Shown here: positions 45,541 to 54,278 of the stretch, piece after piece
How the letters are laid out: each line of letters starts with the position of its first letter
How positions within the stretch are numbered: position 1 is the stretch's first letter
Assembly (NCBI GenBank): GCA_001898465.1
Contig: MKTX01000007.1
Coordinates: forward strand, 186,001 to 250,000
Origin: Sphingobacteriales bacterium 39-19
Lineage (GTDB): Bacteria > Bacteroidota > Bacteroidia > Chitinophagales > Chitinophagaceae
Reading direction: 5' to 3'
Length of the DNA stretch: 64,000 nucleotides
Translations under genes and position numbers: made by a program
Notes under the pieces: generated by a model
The model's database searches: none
Told to the model about the DNA's origin: nothing
What the model saw: only the letters and a program-made list of their open reading frames with translations

Positions 45541-48012
45541 ATGAAAAGAATATTTATCATTTTATTGCTGCTTTGCAGCATTGGCGCTTTTTCTCAATCC
45601 ACAACGCTTGTAATAAGCCAGGTGTATGGAGCAGGAGGGAATTCCGGCGCATTATTAAATTCTGATTATGTAGAATTGCATAATGTTTCCGCTGTGCCGG
45701 TTAGTTTATCGGGCCTTTCCATACAATATGGTTCTTCCGGCGTATCGGGTAACTGGTCAGGCGTTTATGCGCTTCCTGCTGTTTCTGTTCCTGCCGGAGG
45801 CTATTTTTTAATACGAATGACAACAACCGGAACTACCGGGGCTGCATTACCTACCCCCGATGCCACGGCATCTCCTGATATTGCCATGAGCGGAAGCAAC
45901 GGGCGTGTAGCCTTGGTAAATGGTACCACGCCCCTGGTAGCCTGCCCTTCCAGCGGATCTTATATTGATTTTGTAGGCTATGGTTCTTCTACTTGTTACG
46001 AAGGAAGTGCAGCAACAGCTCCTTTAAGCTCTACACTGGCCGCCATCCGTAAAAACAATGGCTGTACCGATACAGATAATAACGGCGCTGATTTTGATGT
46101 AACAACTCCAGCACCCAGGAATAGTTCCAACCCTGCTGTAACCTGTGGCGCTACTCCTCCTGAGTTAATAGCAACAGGTACGCTTACTGATTTTGGCAGT
46201 ATAACTATTGGCAGCTCTTCTGCTTCTCAAACCTATAGCCTTTCCGGATCTTTTTTAACAGGAGCACCGGGAAATATTACCGTTACAGCGCCTGCCGATT
46301 TTGAAGTTTCAAATAATAATACAACCTGGGCTGCTACAACTACCGTTGCGTATAGTGCGGCTACTTTAACTGCAACACCTGTGTACGTTCGCTTTACCCC
46401 GCAATCAGCTGGTGTAAAAACAGGCAATGTAAGCAATATGGGAGGCGGAATTGCCACTGCAGTTACGGTAGCTGTGAGTGGTACCGGCATGTTGCCTACC
46501 ACACCTACTTTATCGGCAACCAATCTTACCGCATTTGGCGATGTTTGTATCAACAGCTCAGCAGGGCCCAATTCTTTTACAATCAATGGGCTTAACCTTA
46601 CAGCTACGAATATTGCAGTGGGCCCACTGGCAGGATTTAGTTTTGCTACATCTGCTGCAGGTACCTACAGCCCGTCACTGAATTTAACACAGCCAGGCGG
46701 AACATTCACCCAGGATGTATTTGTGAAGTTCACTCCTGCAGCTTCACAGTCTTATAATGGCAACATCAGCATCAATGGAGGTGGAGCACCTGCCGTAACG
46801 GTAGCCGCAACCGGTGCCGGGAATAATAATCCGCCCACTGTTGTGAGTGGATCCGCTTCAGCAATTACCACAACTACGGCAACCTTATCGGGTTCCATCT
46901 CTTCAATAGGCTGTACTGCCATCACTGCTTATGGTGTGGAATATAGTACAGTAAGTGGTTTTAGCAGTGGCACCATCGTTGCCTCCACTAATTTAGGAGG
47001 CGGTGCATTCAGTGCCGGTTTATCTGCTTTATCGCCCTCTACCACGTATTATTATAAAGCATATGCTACCAATGCAGGGGGTACCGCTTATGGCATTGAA
47101 CGATCTTTTACTACAAGCGCTCCGGTGTTAACTGCAACCCCTTTAACAGCATTTGGTAATATATGTGTCAATACTACGGCCGGGCCTTATAGCTTCACTA
47201 TATCCAGCACTGCATTAAATAGTAGTAATGTAAACGTAGGTCCCCGTACCGGGTTTAGTTTTGCTACTACCGAAACAGGAACCTATTCAGCGTCTTTATC
47301 TTTAACGCAACCCGGCGGTCCTTTTACCCAAACCGTGTATGTAAAATTCACACCTACGGCTATTCAAAATTATAACGGCAGCATCCCGGTAAGTGGGGGC
47401 GGAGCTGCTGCTATAAATGTAAATGTAACAGCAGCCGGCGTAAATGGAGTGCCGGTACTTACTACGGGTACTTCTGCCGGCATTACGCCTAATGCAGCTT
47501 TACTTAATGGTATGATTAATGATGCCGGTTGTAGTGCAGTTATGTCTTATGGTATTGAATTTAGCGGCATCCGTAATTTTATAAATGGTACAGGTACCCG
47601 CATACCGGCAAGTAACATTTCCGGGAATAACTTTAGCGTGGGATTAACTTCGCTGGTTCCGGCCACTCAATATTACTATAAGGCTTATGCAATAAATGGT
47701 GGCGGTGCCGGTTATGGTGCCATAGATAGTTTTATGACCACTGCCTTACCCGAAGGATTTATATTATATAATGTACCTGTGAGCCGTGGAGGTAGTATGC
47801 ATTTTTCAGTTAAGAACTTGCGGCCCGATCATTACAGTGTATCTATTTTTAATAGCGTTGGGCAAATTGTATATCGCAAAGATTATATCCTGCAAGTAGG
47901 CTTTATTGATGAAAGCTTCCGTTTACCGGGCAACCTGGGGGCAGGCATGTACACATTTGAAATGCAAAGCCCCAATGGATATAAAGAAAGAAAGACCTTC
48001 CTGATCCAGTAA
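45541..48012 (+). CDS. secreted lamin-tail domain protein with duplicated beta modules and T9SS tail
   Basis: An 823-residue secreted protein. Signal peptide (1-19), lamin-tail domain (about 21-150, VISQVYGAGGNSG, SDYVELHNVS), a choice-of-anchor-like sandwich (about 210-320), then two copies of a unit made of a sandwich plus a fibronectin-like module (about 323-525 and 528-735). The C-terminal 85 residues form a T9SS type A-like domain (SVSIFNSVGQIVYRK, GAGMYTFEM, KTFLIQ). The N-terminal third is paralogous to the 37085-40114 protein. It is the last gene of the receptor unit and is followed by a terminator. Confidence 0.88.
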   Translation: MKRIFIILLLLCSIGAFSQSTTLVISQVYGAGGNSGALLNSDYVELHNVSAVPVSLSGLSIQYGSSGVSGNWSGVYALPAVSVPAGGYFLIRMTTTGTTGAALPTPDATASPDIAMSGSNGRVALVNGTTPLVACPSSGSYIDFVGYGSSTCYEGSAATAPLSSTLAAIRKNNGCTDTDNNGADFDVTTPAPRNSSNPAVTCGATPPELIATGTLTDFGSITIGSSSASQTYSLSGSFLTGAPGNITVTAPADFEVSNNNTTWAATTTVAYSAATLTATPVYVRFTPQSAGVKTGNVSNMGGGIATAVTVAVSGTGMLPTTPTLSATNLTAFGDVCINSSAGPNSFTINGLNLTATNIAVGPLAGFSFATSAAGTYSPSLNLTQPGGTFTQDVFVKFTPAASQSYNGNISINGGGAPAVTVAATGAGNNNPPTVVSGSASAITTTTATLSGSISSIGCTAITAYGVEYSTVSGFSSGTIVASTNLGGGAFSAGLSALSPSTTYYYKAYATNAGGTAYGIERSFTTSAPVLTATPLTAFGNICVNTTAGPYSFTISSTALNSSNVNVGPRTGFSFATTETGTYSASLSLTQPGGPFTQTVYVKFTPTAIQNYNGSIPVSGGGAAAINVNVTAAGVNGVPVLTTGTSAGITPNAALLNGMINDAGCSAVMSYGIEFSGIRNFINGTGTRIPASNISGNNFSVGLTSLVPATQYYYKAYAINGGGAGYGAIDSFMTTALPEGFILYNVPVSRGGSMHFSVKNLRPDHYSVSIFNSVGQIVYRKDYILQVGFIDESFRLPGNLGAGMYTFEMQSPNGYKERKTFLIQ

Positions 48013-48032
48013 TTTAAAAATACGATTTTCAT

Positions 48033-48062
48033 AAAACCGCTTCTACCAGGAGCGGTTTTTTT
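48033..48062 (+). terminator. Rho-independent terminator after the receptor unit
   Basis: AAAACCGCT pairs with AGCGGTTTT across a 9-nt loop, followed by T residues, 20 nt after the lamin-tail stop. Confidence 0.88.
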
Positions 48063-48252
48063 ATGACACATATTGTTTAAACTTTCGTGATCTAAGCAAA
48101 AGTATCATACCAAAAATGTAATTCAACAATTGCTTTTGAAGTTATTTTTTCAAAGATGGCTTCTTTGTATTTAACATTTCGTTTCATCCGGCGGTTTAAA
48201 AAATACGTATATCTAGTGCTAATTATTTTTTACGACATAATTTCATAATTAA

Positions 48253-48789
48253 ATGAAACCCTTAATTTTTTTGAAGGCTTGCCTGTTGTTTTTTTTTACT
48301 TATGCCGGTTGCCAGGAGCCCGCCCCATTCAAGTTAAAAGAAGAAAAGGCAGGACATTTGCATAACCCCTACTACTCTAATACCGATACGGTTACACTAC
48401 ATGTGAGCGATAAGGAATGGAAGAAAATACTTTCACCTGGCTTATATGCTGTAGCCCGGGAAGCTGCTACTGAACAGGCTTTTACGGGTAAATATTGGGA
48501 TACCAATCCCAGGGGAACCTATTATTGTGCCGTTTGCGGAAATGCTTTATTCCGGTCAAATGCAAAATTTGCCAGTACTTGCGGCTGGCCAAGTTTTTTT
48601 AAAGCCATAAGAAAAAATAGCGTGATTTATAAAGAAGATAATACGCTGGGCATGCATCGTACGGAAGTGATTTGTGAACGATGTGGCTCACATTTAGGAC
48701 ATATTTTTAATGATGGCCCTCCGCCTACCTATAAAAGATTTTGTATGAACTCAATTTCGCTGGAATTTATAGCCGACCGTAACTTGTAA
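48253..48789 (+). CDS. msrB: methionine-R-sulfoxide reductase, lipoprotein form
   Basis: Reduces methionine-(R)-sulfoxide in proteins. The 178-residue chain has a lipoprotein signal (lipobox YAGC, Cys20). The MsrB domain has zinc ligands CAVC and CERC, STCGWPSF, HRTEVICERCGSHLGHIF and the catalytic Cys in KRFCMNS. The signal puts it in the envelope, so it repairs periplasmic or surface proteins. It lies directly upstream of the ECF sigma/anti-sigma pair, but with its own 127-nt gap, so co-regulation is possible but unproven. Confidence 0.95.
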   Translation: MKPLIFLKACLLFFFTYAGCQEPAPFKLKEEKAGHLHNPYYSNTDTVTLHVSDKEWKKILSPGLYAVAREAATEQAFTGKYWDTNPRGTYYCAVCGNALFRSNAKFASTCGWPSFFKAIRKNSVIYKEDNTLGMHRTEVICERCGSHLGHIFNDGPPPTYKRFCMNSISLEFIADRNL

Positions 48790-48916
48790 GTTAAGTATAA
48801 TGATTGCTGTTTTTGCGTAACTGAAAGTAAATAACCAGCATACAAGAATGAGCCCATAAAAAATATTATTCTTTTTTATTTTTTTGAATGATAACTTTAT
48901 GTTTTAGAATTTATTT

Positions 48917-49474
48917 TTGCCACAAATATTAAAATATACTGAGGAAGAATTGGTAGCATTGCTAAAAAGTAATGATAAGCGGGCGTTTGAGTATTTGTAT
49001 GACCATTATGCCGCTGCTTTGTATGCTGTAATTCTTAAAAAAATCGATGATTCAGCATTGGCTGAAGATATATTGCAGGAAGCCTTTGTGAAGATATGGA
49101 ATCATTTTTCAGCATATAATGCATCAAAAGGCCGCTTATTTACATGGATGTTGAATATATGCCGAAACCTTGCCATTGATACTTTGAGAAGCAAAAGTTT
49201 TAAAAATCAATCAAAAATCCAGCGTTCAGAAAAAGCCGTAGATTTTATAAGTAATAATGTAAATGAAAAGGAAAAATTTGATGCACTCGGTATAAGAATT
49301 CACCTGGACAGGCTGGCACATGATCAAAAACAAATTGTGAATATGGCTTACTTTGAGGGTTTTACACAAGATGAAATATCAAAAAAACTAGACATTCCAT
49401 TAGGTACTATAAAAACGAAAATGAGGGCCGCTATTTTAGCATTAAAAAAAATATTACAACCTTACGTTGAATAA
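48917..49474 (+). CDS. ECF-type sigma factor paired with an RskA-type anti-sigma
   Basis: A 185-residue sigma factor. Region 2 (about 15-85) includes FEYLYDHYAAALYAV, LAEDILQEAFVKIW and FTWMLNICRNLAIDTLRSK. Region 4 (about 130-180) includes LAHDQKQIVNMAYFEGFTQDEISKKL and PLGTIKTKMRAAI. It resembles sigma-K-like (SigK/RskA) systems. No in-frame ATG exists before residue 70, and a stop lies 12 nt upstream of the TTG at 48917, so TTG is the likely start. It overlaps the anti-sigma gene by 8 nt. Confidence 0.92.
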   Translation: MPQILKYTEEELVALLKSNDKRAFEYLYDHYAAALYAVILKKIDDSALAEDILQEAFVKIWNHFSAYNASKGRLFTWMLNICRNLAIDTLRSKSFKNQSKIQRSEKAVDFISNNVNEKEKFDALGIRIHLDRLAHDQKQIVNMAYFEGFTQDEISKKLDIPLGTIKTKMRAAILALKKILQPYVE

Positions 49475-50258
49475 AGAAGAATTCATATCATCTGGCCTGT
49501 TAGAGCTTTATGCTACGGGCATATCATCGCCGGAAGAGAGCCGCCTGGTAGAAGAATGCCTGGCAAAATATCCTGAATTACGAGAGGAACTCAACCAAAT
49601 AGAAATTTCTCTTGAAAATTATGCACAGGCAAATGCAATACAACCATCGGCTTTGGTGAAGAAAAAGCTAATGGATAAAATTTTTCCTGAAGATAAGCCA
49701 CAGGAAGGCGGGGCAGCTATTGTAACCATTCAGCCCCCAAACAGCAGGTTATTTATTTTTAAGTTATGGGCTGCCGCCTCGGTAATATTTTTATTGGCAA
49801 GTATTTTCCTTAACTATATTATGTATCACAAGTATCATGATGCAAACGAGGCATTACAACTTGCCCGGCAAAAAATGGATTTGCAGGATCAATCAAACCG
49901 GGCCCTGAAAGAAGATGTAAGCGTAATGACAAACAAATTTGCGCAACCTGTTGTTTTAAGCGGAACAGATAAAGCGCCGGATGCCGTAGCTAAAATATTT
50001 TGGATGAAAAATACCGGCCAGGTTTATGTGGATCCTACTAATTTACCACAAGTGCCCGCCGGAAAGCAATATCAACTTTGGGCAATTGTAGATGGGAAAC
50101 CTTTAGATGCCGGTATGATAAAAACCGAAAAAGGAATTTACCATATTCAAAAAATGAAATCATTTGGCAAAGCGGATGCCTTTGCAATAACCCTCGAAAA
50201 AGTAGGGGGAAGCCTCACACCTACTATGGATGCTATGATTGTAAGCACCAAACTTTAA
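49467..50258 (+). CDS. RskA-type transmembrane anti-sigma factor
   Basis: A 263-residue protein: N-terminal cytosolic helical domain (about 1-90) for sigma binding, one membrane helix (about 94-113, LWAAASVIFLLASIFLN), a short coiled coil and the extracytoplasmic RskA domain (about 165-263, KIFWMKNTGQVYV, LPQVPAGKQYQLWAIVDG, FAITLEKVGGS, PTMDAMIV). It would hold the sigma factor at the membrane until an envelope signal triggers release. It starts with TTG inside the last codons of the sigma gene (8-nt overlap), so the pair is translationally coupled. Confidence 0.9.
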   Translation: MNKEEFISSGLLELYATGISSPEESRLVEECLAKYPELREELNQIEISLENYAQANAIQPSALVKKKLMDKIFPEDKPQEGGAAIVTIQPPNSRLFIFKLWAAASVIFLLASIFLNYIMYHKYHDANEALQLARQKMDLQDQSNRALKEDVSVMTNKFAQPVVLSGTDKAPDAVAKIFWMKNTGQVYVDPTNLPQVPAGKQYQLWAIVDGKPLDAGMIKTEKGIYHIQKMKSFGKADAFAITLEKVGGSLTPTMDAMIVSTKL

Positions 50259-50354
50259 TTTATTTCTCTTTTATTATTTTCTAATTGCCAGCTTTGCCGG
50301 CCCGGCTTGTGATGATTACCTGCTACCGGGGTACTGTAAAAATTTACTCGATTT

Positions 50355-50381
50355 GGAAACCATCATTTAATAAAATACGTA
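50355..50381 (+). promoter_or_regulatory. ECF-type promoter-like sequence before the fasciclin gene
   Basis: GGAAACC (50355-50361), a 16-nt spacer and CGTA (50378-50381), 39 nt before the ATG. This fits the general ECF pattern (GGAAC-like -35, CGTC/CGTA-like -10, spacer 16-17). It lies directly downstream of the sigma/anti-sigma pair, so it may be that factor's target. The assignment is inference from pattern and position. Confidence 0.5.
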
Positions 50382-50420
50382 GATGATGGAAACAAATCAA
50401 TTAATTAAAAAAGATTAAAA

Positions 50421-50969
50421 ATGAAACAAGTCAAAATTTTAGGATTATTTATCCTCGGCTTTTTGTTTACGGTAAATTCTTTTGCACAATCTAAAATGGT
50501 GGGAGGCGCTGCCATGTACCCAACAAAAAATATTGTTGAGAATGCCGTAAACTCAAAAGACCACACTACTTTAGTGGCTGCTGTAAAAGCTGCCGGGCTC
50601 GTACCTACCCTGGAAAGCAAAGGCCCGTTTACCGTATTCGCACCCACCAATGAGGCATTTAATGCATTACCGGCGGGTACTGTTGAAAATTTATTAAAAC
50701 CAGAAAACAAATCAAAGCTCAGTTCTGTTCTTACCTATCATGTAGTGGCTGGGAACTATTCCTCAATGGATTTAATGAAACTTGTAAAATCCAACATGGG
50801 TAAAGCCTCTTTAAAAACCGTTGCGGGAGGCAATCTTTACTTTTCTAAAAAGGGAAAGAATATTATAGTTACCGATGAAAACGGAAGAACTGCAATGATT
50901 ACTATTGCCGATGTAAATCAAAGTAATGGGGTTATTCATGTAATAAACAAAGTATTATTACCAAAATAA
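50421..50969 (+). CDS. secreted single-domain fasciclin (FAS1) protein
   Basis: A 182-residue protein with a signal peptide (about 1-23, ending SFAQS) and one FAS1 domain (about 40-181). The domain shows LVAAVKAAGLVPTLESKGPFTVFAPTNEAFNALP (in parts: VPTLESKGPF and TVFAPTNEAFNALP), VLTYHVVAGNY and the closing NGVIHVINKVLLPK. FAS1 domains mediate cell-surface or matrix adhesion. Fasciclin proteins beside SigK/RskA-type pairs are known from other phyla, in line with this arrangement. Followed by its own terminator. Confidence 0.93.
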   Translation: MKQVKILGLFILGFLFTVNSFAQSKMVGGAAMYPTKNIVENAVNSKDHTTLVAAVKAAGLVPTLESKGPFTVFAPTNEAFNALPAGTVENLLKPENKSKLSSVLTYHVVAGNYSSMDLMKLVKSNMGKASLKTVAGGNLYFSKKGKNIIVTDENGRTAMITIADVNQSNGVIHVINKVLLPK

Positions 50970-50997
50970 AGAGAGTCCTGTTTCGTACCATAAAAAT

Positions 50998-51021
50998 ACC
51001 GGCATGCAGCCGGTTTTTTTT
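50998..51021 (+). terminator. Rho-independent terminator after the fasciclin gene
   Basis: ACCGGC/GCCGGT stem with a 5-nt loop and eight T residues. Confidence 0.85.
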
Positions 51022-51111
51022 CAACAGATAAATCCAACAACTAAGTTTTATCGTAAGTAATCATAGGTATTGGATTTAAAAACAATTTTATTAATCATTT
51101 AATCAATTATT

Positions 51112-51813
51112 ATGTTACACAATGAAATAAAGGAAGATCAACCCAATGGATCTCAGGAAATCTTGACGAGACCCGTTTCCCGGAGAAATTTTTTTGGAAT
51201 GGCAGGCTTAGGCGCAGCTGTAATAGTAACAGCAGCTTCATGTAAAAAAGATGATATTATAAACAACAGTGGAGTGAACTTAGGCAGTGGCGATGCAGGC
51301 ATTCTTAATTATGCGTATGCACTGGAGCAATTAGAAGCTGCATTTTATACCCAAATTATAGCTACTCCTTATGCTAACATCAGTGCCCTGGAAATGGCCT
51401 ACCTGAAAGATATCCGGGATCATGAAGTAGCACACCGGGAATTCTTTAAAGCAGCACTTGCTTCCAATGCCATACAATCGCTGGAAGTTGATTTTAGTTC
51501 GATTGATTTTACAAACAGAACAAGTGTGCTGGCAACTGCAAAAGCATTTGAGGACCTGGGTGTATCAGCCTATAATGGTGCCGGTAAATTAATTTCTAAT
51601 CCGGATTATCTTACCCTTGCGGGAAAAATTGTTTCCGTAGAAGCACGCCATGCTGCCTGGATACGGGATATTATTTCTATGGGGAGTTTTGCGGATATGT
51701 CGGCCGTAGATGGGAATGGGTTAGATAAGGCCCGTATGCCCGATGATGTATTAACCATTGCCGGCACATATATTAAAACAAAACTCAACGCCAGTAATTT
51801 ACCAACCAATTAA
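51112..51813 (+). CDS. exported ferritin-like protein (Tat-type signal, lipobox)
   Basis: A 233-residue protein. The N-terminus has a twin-arginine-like motif SRRNFFGM (Arg24-Arg25), a hydrophobic stretch and AASC, which reads as a lipobox, so it may be a folded lipoprotein exported by Tat. The body is a ferritin-like four-helix bundle with candidate di-iron ligands: the Glu of LEQLEAAFY, Glu and His of DHEVAHREF, Glu of FEDLGVSAY, and Glu and His of SVEARHAAW. This is the Ferritin_2 / desiccation-related family. It is 12 nt from its paralogue. Confidence 0.85.
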   Translation: MLHNEIKEDQPNGSQEILTRPVSRRNFFGMAGLGAAVIVTAASCKKDDIINNSGVNLGSGDAGILNYAYALEQLEAAFYTQIIATPYANISALEMAYLKDIRDHEVAHREFFKAALASNAIQSLEVDFSSIDFTNRTSVLATAKAFEDLGVSAYNGAGKLISNPDYLTLAGKIVSVEARHAAWIRDIISMGSFADMSAVDGNGLDKARMPDDVLTIAGTYIKTKLNASNLPTN

Positions 51814-51825
51814 AAATTAATTATC

Positions 51826-52677
51826 ATGAACATACAAAATATTATTTCAGAAATTGAAAAAACGGATCCTGAAATTTATGACCGGTTGGATACCCGCAGG
51901 ACTGCCATGAAAAGTTTTGCAAAAGTATCCGGTAAAATTGCGTTAGCTGCACTGCCCTTTGCATTGGGGTCAATGTTTAAAAAAGCGTATGGGTCGCCTA
52001 CTTCACCCACCGATATTGTAATTGATACCTTAAACTTTGCCCTTACACTGGAATACCTGGAATCCAATTTTTATATCCAGGCCGTTAATTCCGGAATGAT
52101 ACCGGCAGGCGGGGCACTGAATGCGCTTACCGTAATACGGGATCATGAGAATGAGCATGTAAATTTTTTGAAAACAGCCATTACTGCAGCGGGCGCTACT
52201 CCGGTATCGTTTACGGCTGCCAACTTTGACTTTACGGCGGGTGGAACTTTCCCGACAGTATTTTCTGATTATGGGACTTTATTGGCCGTTGCACAAACTT
52301 TTGAAGACACCGGTGTGCGGGCATATAAAGGACAGGCTGGAAATTTAATGAGCAATAATGATTATTTAACAGCTGCATTGCAGATACATTCAGTGGAAGC
52401 CAGGCATGCGGCACATATCAGGGAAATGCGGAAAGCTGCAAATTTACTTGTGCCTGCAGGGGTAGATGTAAAGCCATGGATTACTTTAAATGAAAGTGGT
52501 ATTGGTACACCCGCTGTACAGGCAAGTTATGATGGGGAGGAATCTGTAATGCAGGCAGGTATTGCCATAACCCAGATTGGAGGTACGCAAATAACGGCTG
52601 CTGCAGCATCAGAAGCATTTGATGAACCGCTTACAAAAGAACAAATTACTGCAATAGTAACCCCTTTCTTTGCTTAG
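51826..52677 (+). CDS. exported ferritin-like protein, paralogue
   Basis: A 283-residue protein of the same ferritin-like family. The leader has an Arg-Arg pair (TRRTAMKSFAKVSGK) then a hydrophobic segment, again Tat-like but without a lipobox. Ligand positions are conserved (LEYLESNFY, DHENEHVNF, FEDTGVRAY, SVEARHAAH). It has a longer C-terminal extension (about 215-283). It follows the first copy by 12 nt, so they share a transcript and may form a hetero-oligomer. Function (iron storage, peroxide or desiccation protection) is inferred from family. Confidence 0.85.
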   Translation: MNIQNIISEIEKTDPEIYDRLDTRRTAMKSFAKVSGKIALAALPFALGSMFKKAYGSPTSPTDIVIDTLNFALTLEYLESNFYIQAVNSGMIPAGGALNALTVIRDHENEHVNFLKTAITAAGATPVSFTAANFDFTAGGTFPTVFSDYGTLLAVAQTFEDTGVRAYKGQAGNLMSNNDYLTAALQIHSVEARHAAHIREMRKAANLLVPAGVDVKPWITLNESGIGTPAVQASYDGEESVMQAGIAITQIGGTQITAAAASEAFDEPLTKEQITAIVTPFFA

Positions 52678-52695
52678 TTTTCATTCAGTTTCAGT

Positions 52696-52727
52696 AATAT
52701 CCCCGGGGCATACCGGGGATATTTTTT
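52696..52727 (+). terminator. Rho-independent terminator after the ferritin-like pair
   Basis: AATATCCCCGG pairs perfectly with CCGGGGATATT around a 6-nt loop, then TTTT. Strong GC core, 18 nt after the stop. Confidence 0.9.
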
Positions 52728-52837
52728 GTACAGGTATTTACATTAAGTTTTACATATCCTCCATATCCTGTTGCCTGTTGCACTGCAGTACAAGTGAGTG
52801 ACACAACCGGTGCCGGGATTTTTTAAAATGTTTGTAA

Positions 52838-52865
52838 CAAAAAAATCCCGCTGTAAAAGCGGGTA
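52838..52865 (-). terminator. Rho-independent terminator for sucC
   Basis: CCCGCT/AGCGGG stem with a 5-nt loop; on the minus strand it is followed by a T-rich run. It lies 22 nt past the sucC stop. Confidence 0.85.
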
Positions 52866-52887
52866 TTTATGGTATGATTTTTTTTAT

Positions 52888-54099
52888 TTATGCTACAGCT
52901 TTATTTACCAGGGCTGCGGCTTCGCTTAATAAAATTGCGCTTTGCACTTTTAATCCGCTTTCATCAATTAGTTTTTTAGCAACATCGGCATTGGTGCCTT
53001 GCAGGCGAACGATAATCGGGATTTCAATATTCCCAATACTGTTATAAGCATCTATAACTCCTTGAGCTACCCGGTCGCAACGCACAATACCTCCAAAAAT
53101 ATTAATGAGGATGGCTTTTACTTTGGGGTCTTTTAAGATGATTCTAAAACCCGCTTCCACGGTTTGTGCATTGGCCGTACCGCCCACATCTAAAAAGTTT
53201 GCGGGTTCGCCGCCACTTAACTTTATCATATCCATGGTGGCCATGGCAAGGCCGGCTCCGTTTACCATACAACCCACATTTCCATCGAGCTTTACAAAGT
53301 TTAAATTATGTTTTCCTGCTTCTACTTCGGTGGGGTCTTCTTCACTCAAATCTCTCATACTGGATAAATCCGGGTGCCGAATAAGGGCATTGTCATCAAT
53401 ATTCATTTTACAGTCTACTGCAATAATTTTTTCATCGCTGGTTTTAAAGAGTGGATTTATTTCCAGCATACCACAATCTAAGCCTACATAAGCGCTGTAT
53501 AAATTGGTAACAAACTTTACTGCATTTTTAAAAGCCACACCACTAAGGCCGAGGTTAAAAGCAATTTTACGAGCCTGGTAACTTTGCAAAGGGCCACCGG
53601 GGTGTACCCATTCTTTAAATATTTTTTCGGGTGTATCATGGGCTACATCTTCAATATTTACGCCGCCTTCGGTGCTGTACATAATTACATTTTGCCCCCG
53701 GCTACGATCTAATAAAATAGATAAGTAAAATTCCTTTACGGGGTTTGGCCCTTCGTAGTACACATCCTGGGCTACCAATACCTTGTTTACCACTTTTCCG
53801 GCTGCGCCTGTTTGAATGGTTACCAGGGTGCCACCCAGCAAGTTGCCGGCAATGTTTGTAATATCATCTAAACTTTTTGCCACCGCTACACCCCGCTGGC
53901 CATTTCCTTGTACCGATCCTTTACCCCTGCCGCCGGCATGTATTTGAGCTTTTACTACTGCAAATTTATTGTTGTATTGATTCTTAATTTGCCGGTAGGC
54001 TTCCTCTGCCTCGGCTACAGTACCACAGGCTATTCCTTCTTGTACGGGAACATTGTATTTTTTTAGCAATTCCTTTGCCTGGTATTCGTGAAGGTTCAT
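52888..54099 (-). CDS. sucC: succinyl-CoA ligase (ADP/GDP-forming) beta subunit
   Basis: Converts succinyl-CoA, phosphate and NDP to succinate, CoA and NTP in the TCA cycle. The 403-residue chain has the ATP-grasp start [48 protein letters not shown] and the C-terminal [17 protein letters not shown]. Length is typical. The partner sucD is not in the window; in Bacteroidota the two genes are often separated. Confidence 0.96.
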   Translation of the reverse strand: MNLHEYQAKELLKKYNVPVQEGIACGTVAEAEEAYRQIKNQYNNKFAVVKAQIHAGGRGKGSVQGNGQRGVAVAKSLDDITNIAGNLLGGTLVTIQTGAAGKVVNKVLVAQDVYYEGPNPVKEFYLSILLDRSRGQNVIMYSTEGGVNIEDVAHDTPEKIFKEWVHPGGPLQSYQARKIAFNLGLSGVAFKNAVKFVTNLYSAYVGLDCGMLEINPLFKTSDEKIIAVDCKMNIDDNALIRHPDLSSMRDLSEEDPTEVEAGKHNLNFVKLDGNVGCMVNGAGLAMATMDMIKLSGGEPANFLDVGGTANAQTVEAGFRIILKDPKVKAILINIFGGIVRCDRVAQGVIDAYNSIGNIEIPIIVRLQGTNADVAKKLIDESGLKVQSAILLSEAAALVNKAVA

Positions 54100-54249
54100 A
54101 AATATAAATTTGTGCGAAGATAAGAAAAAGAAAAAATTGCCGGAACCGATATTGAGATGTTTGCCTGTACGGGTTCAAAAATCTTATTTTAATTATTTTG
54201 AAGCGCTGTTAAAGCCCGGTATAAGGCTGTAATATTATCGGCATTTCCT

Positions 54250-54257
54250 TACATTTG
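54250..54257 (+). promoter_or_regulatory. candidate -7 box (TACATTTG)
   Basis: TACATTTG matches TAnnTTTG, 21 nt before the purine nucleoside phosphorylase ATG. No clear -33 TTTG. Confidence 0.45.
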
Positions 54258-54278
54258 TAGATTAAACCCTTTTTTATT

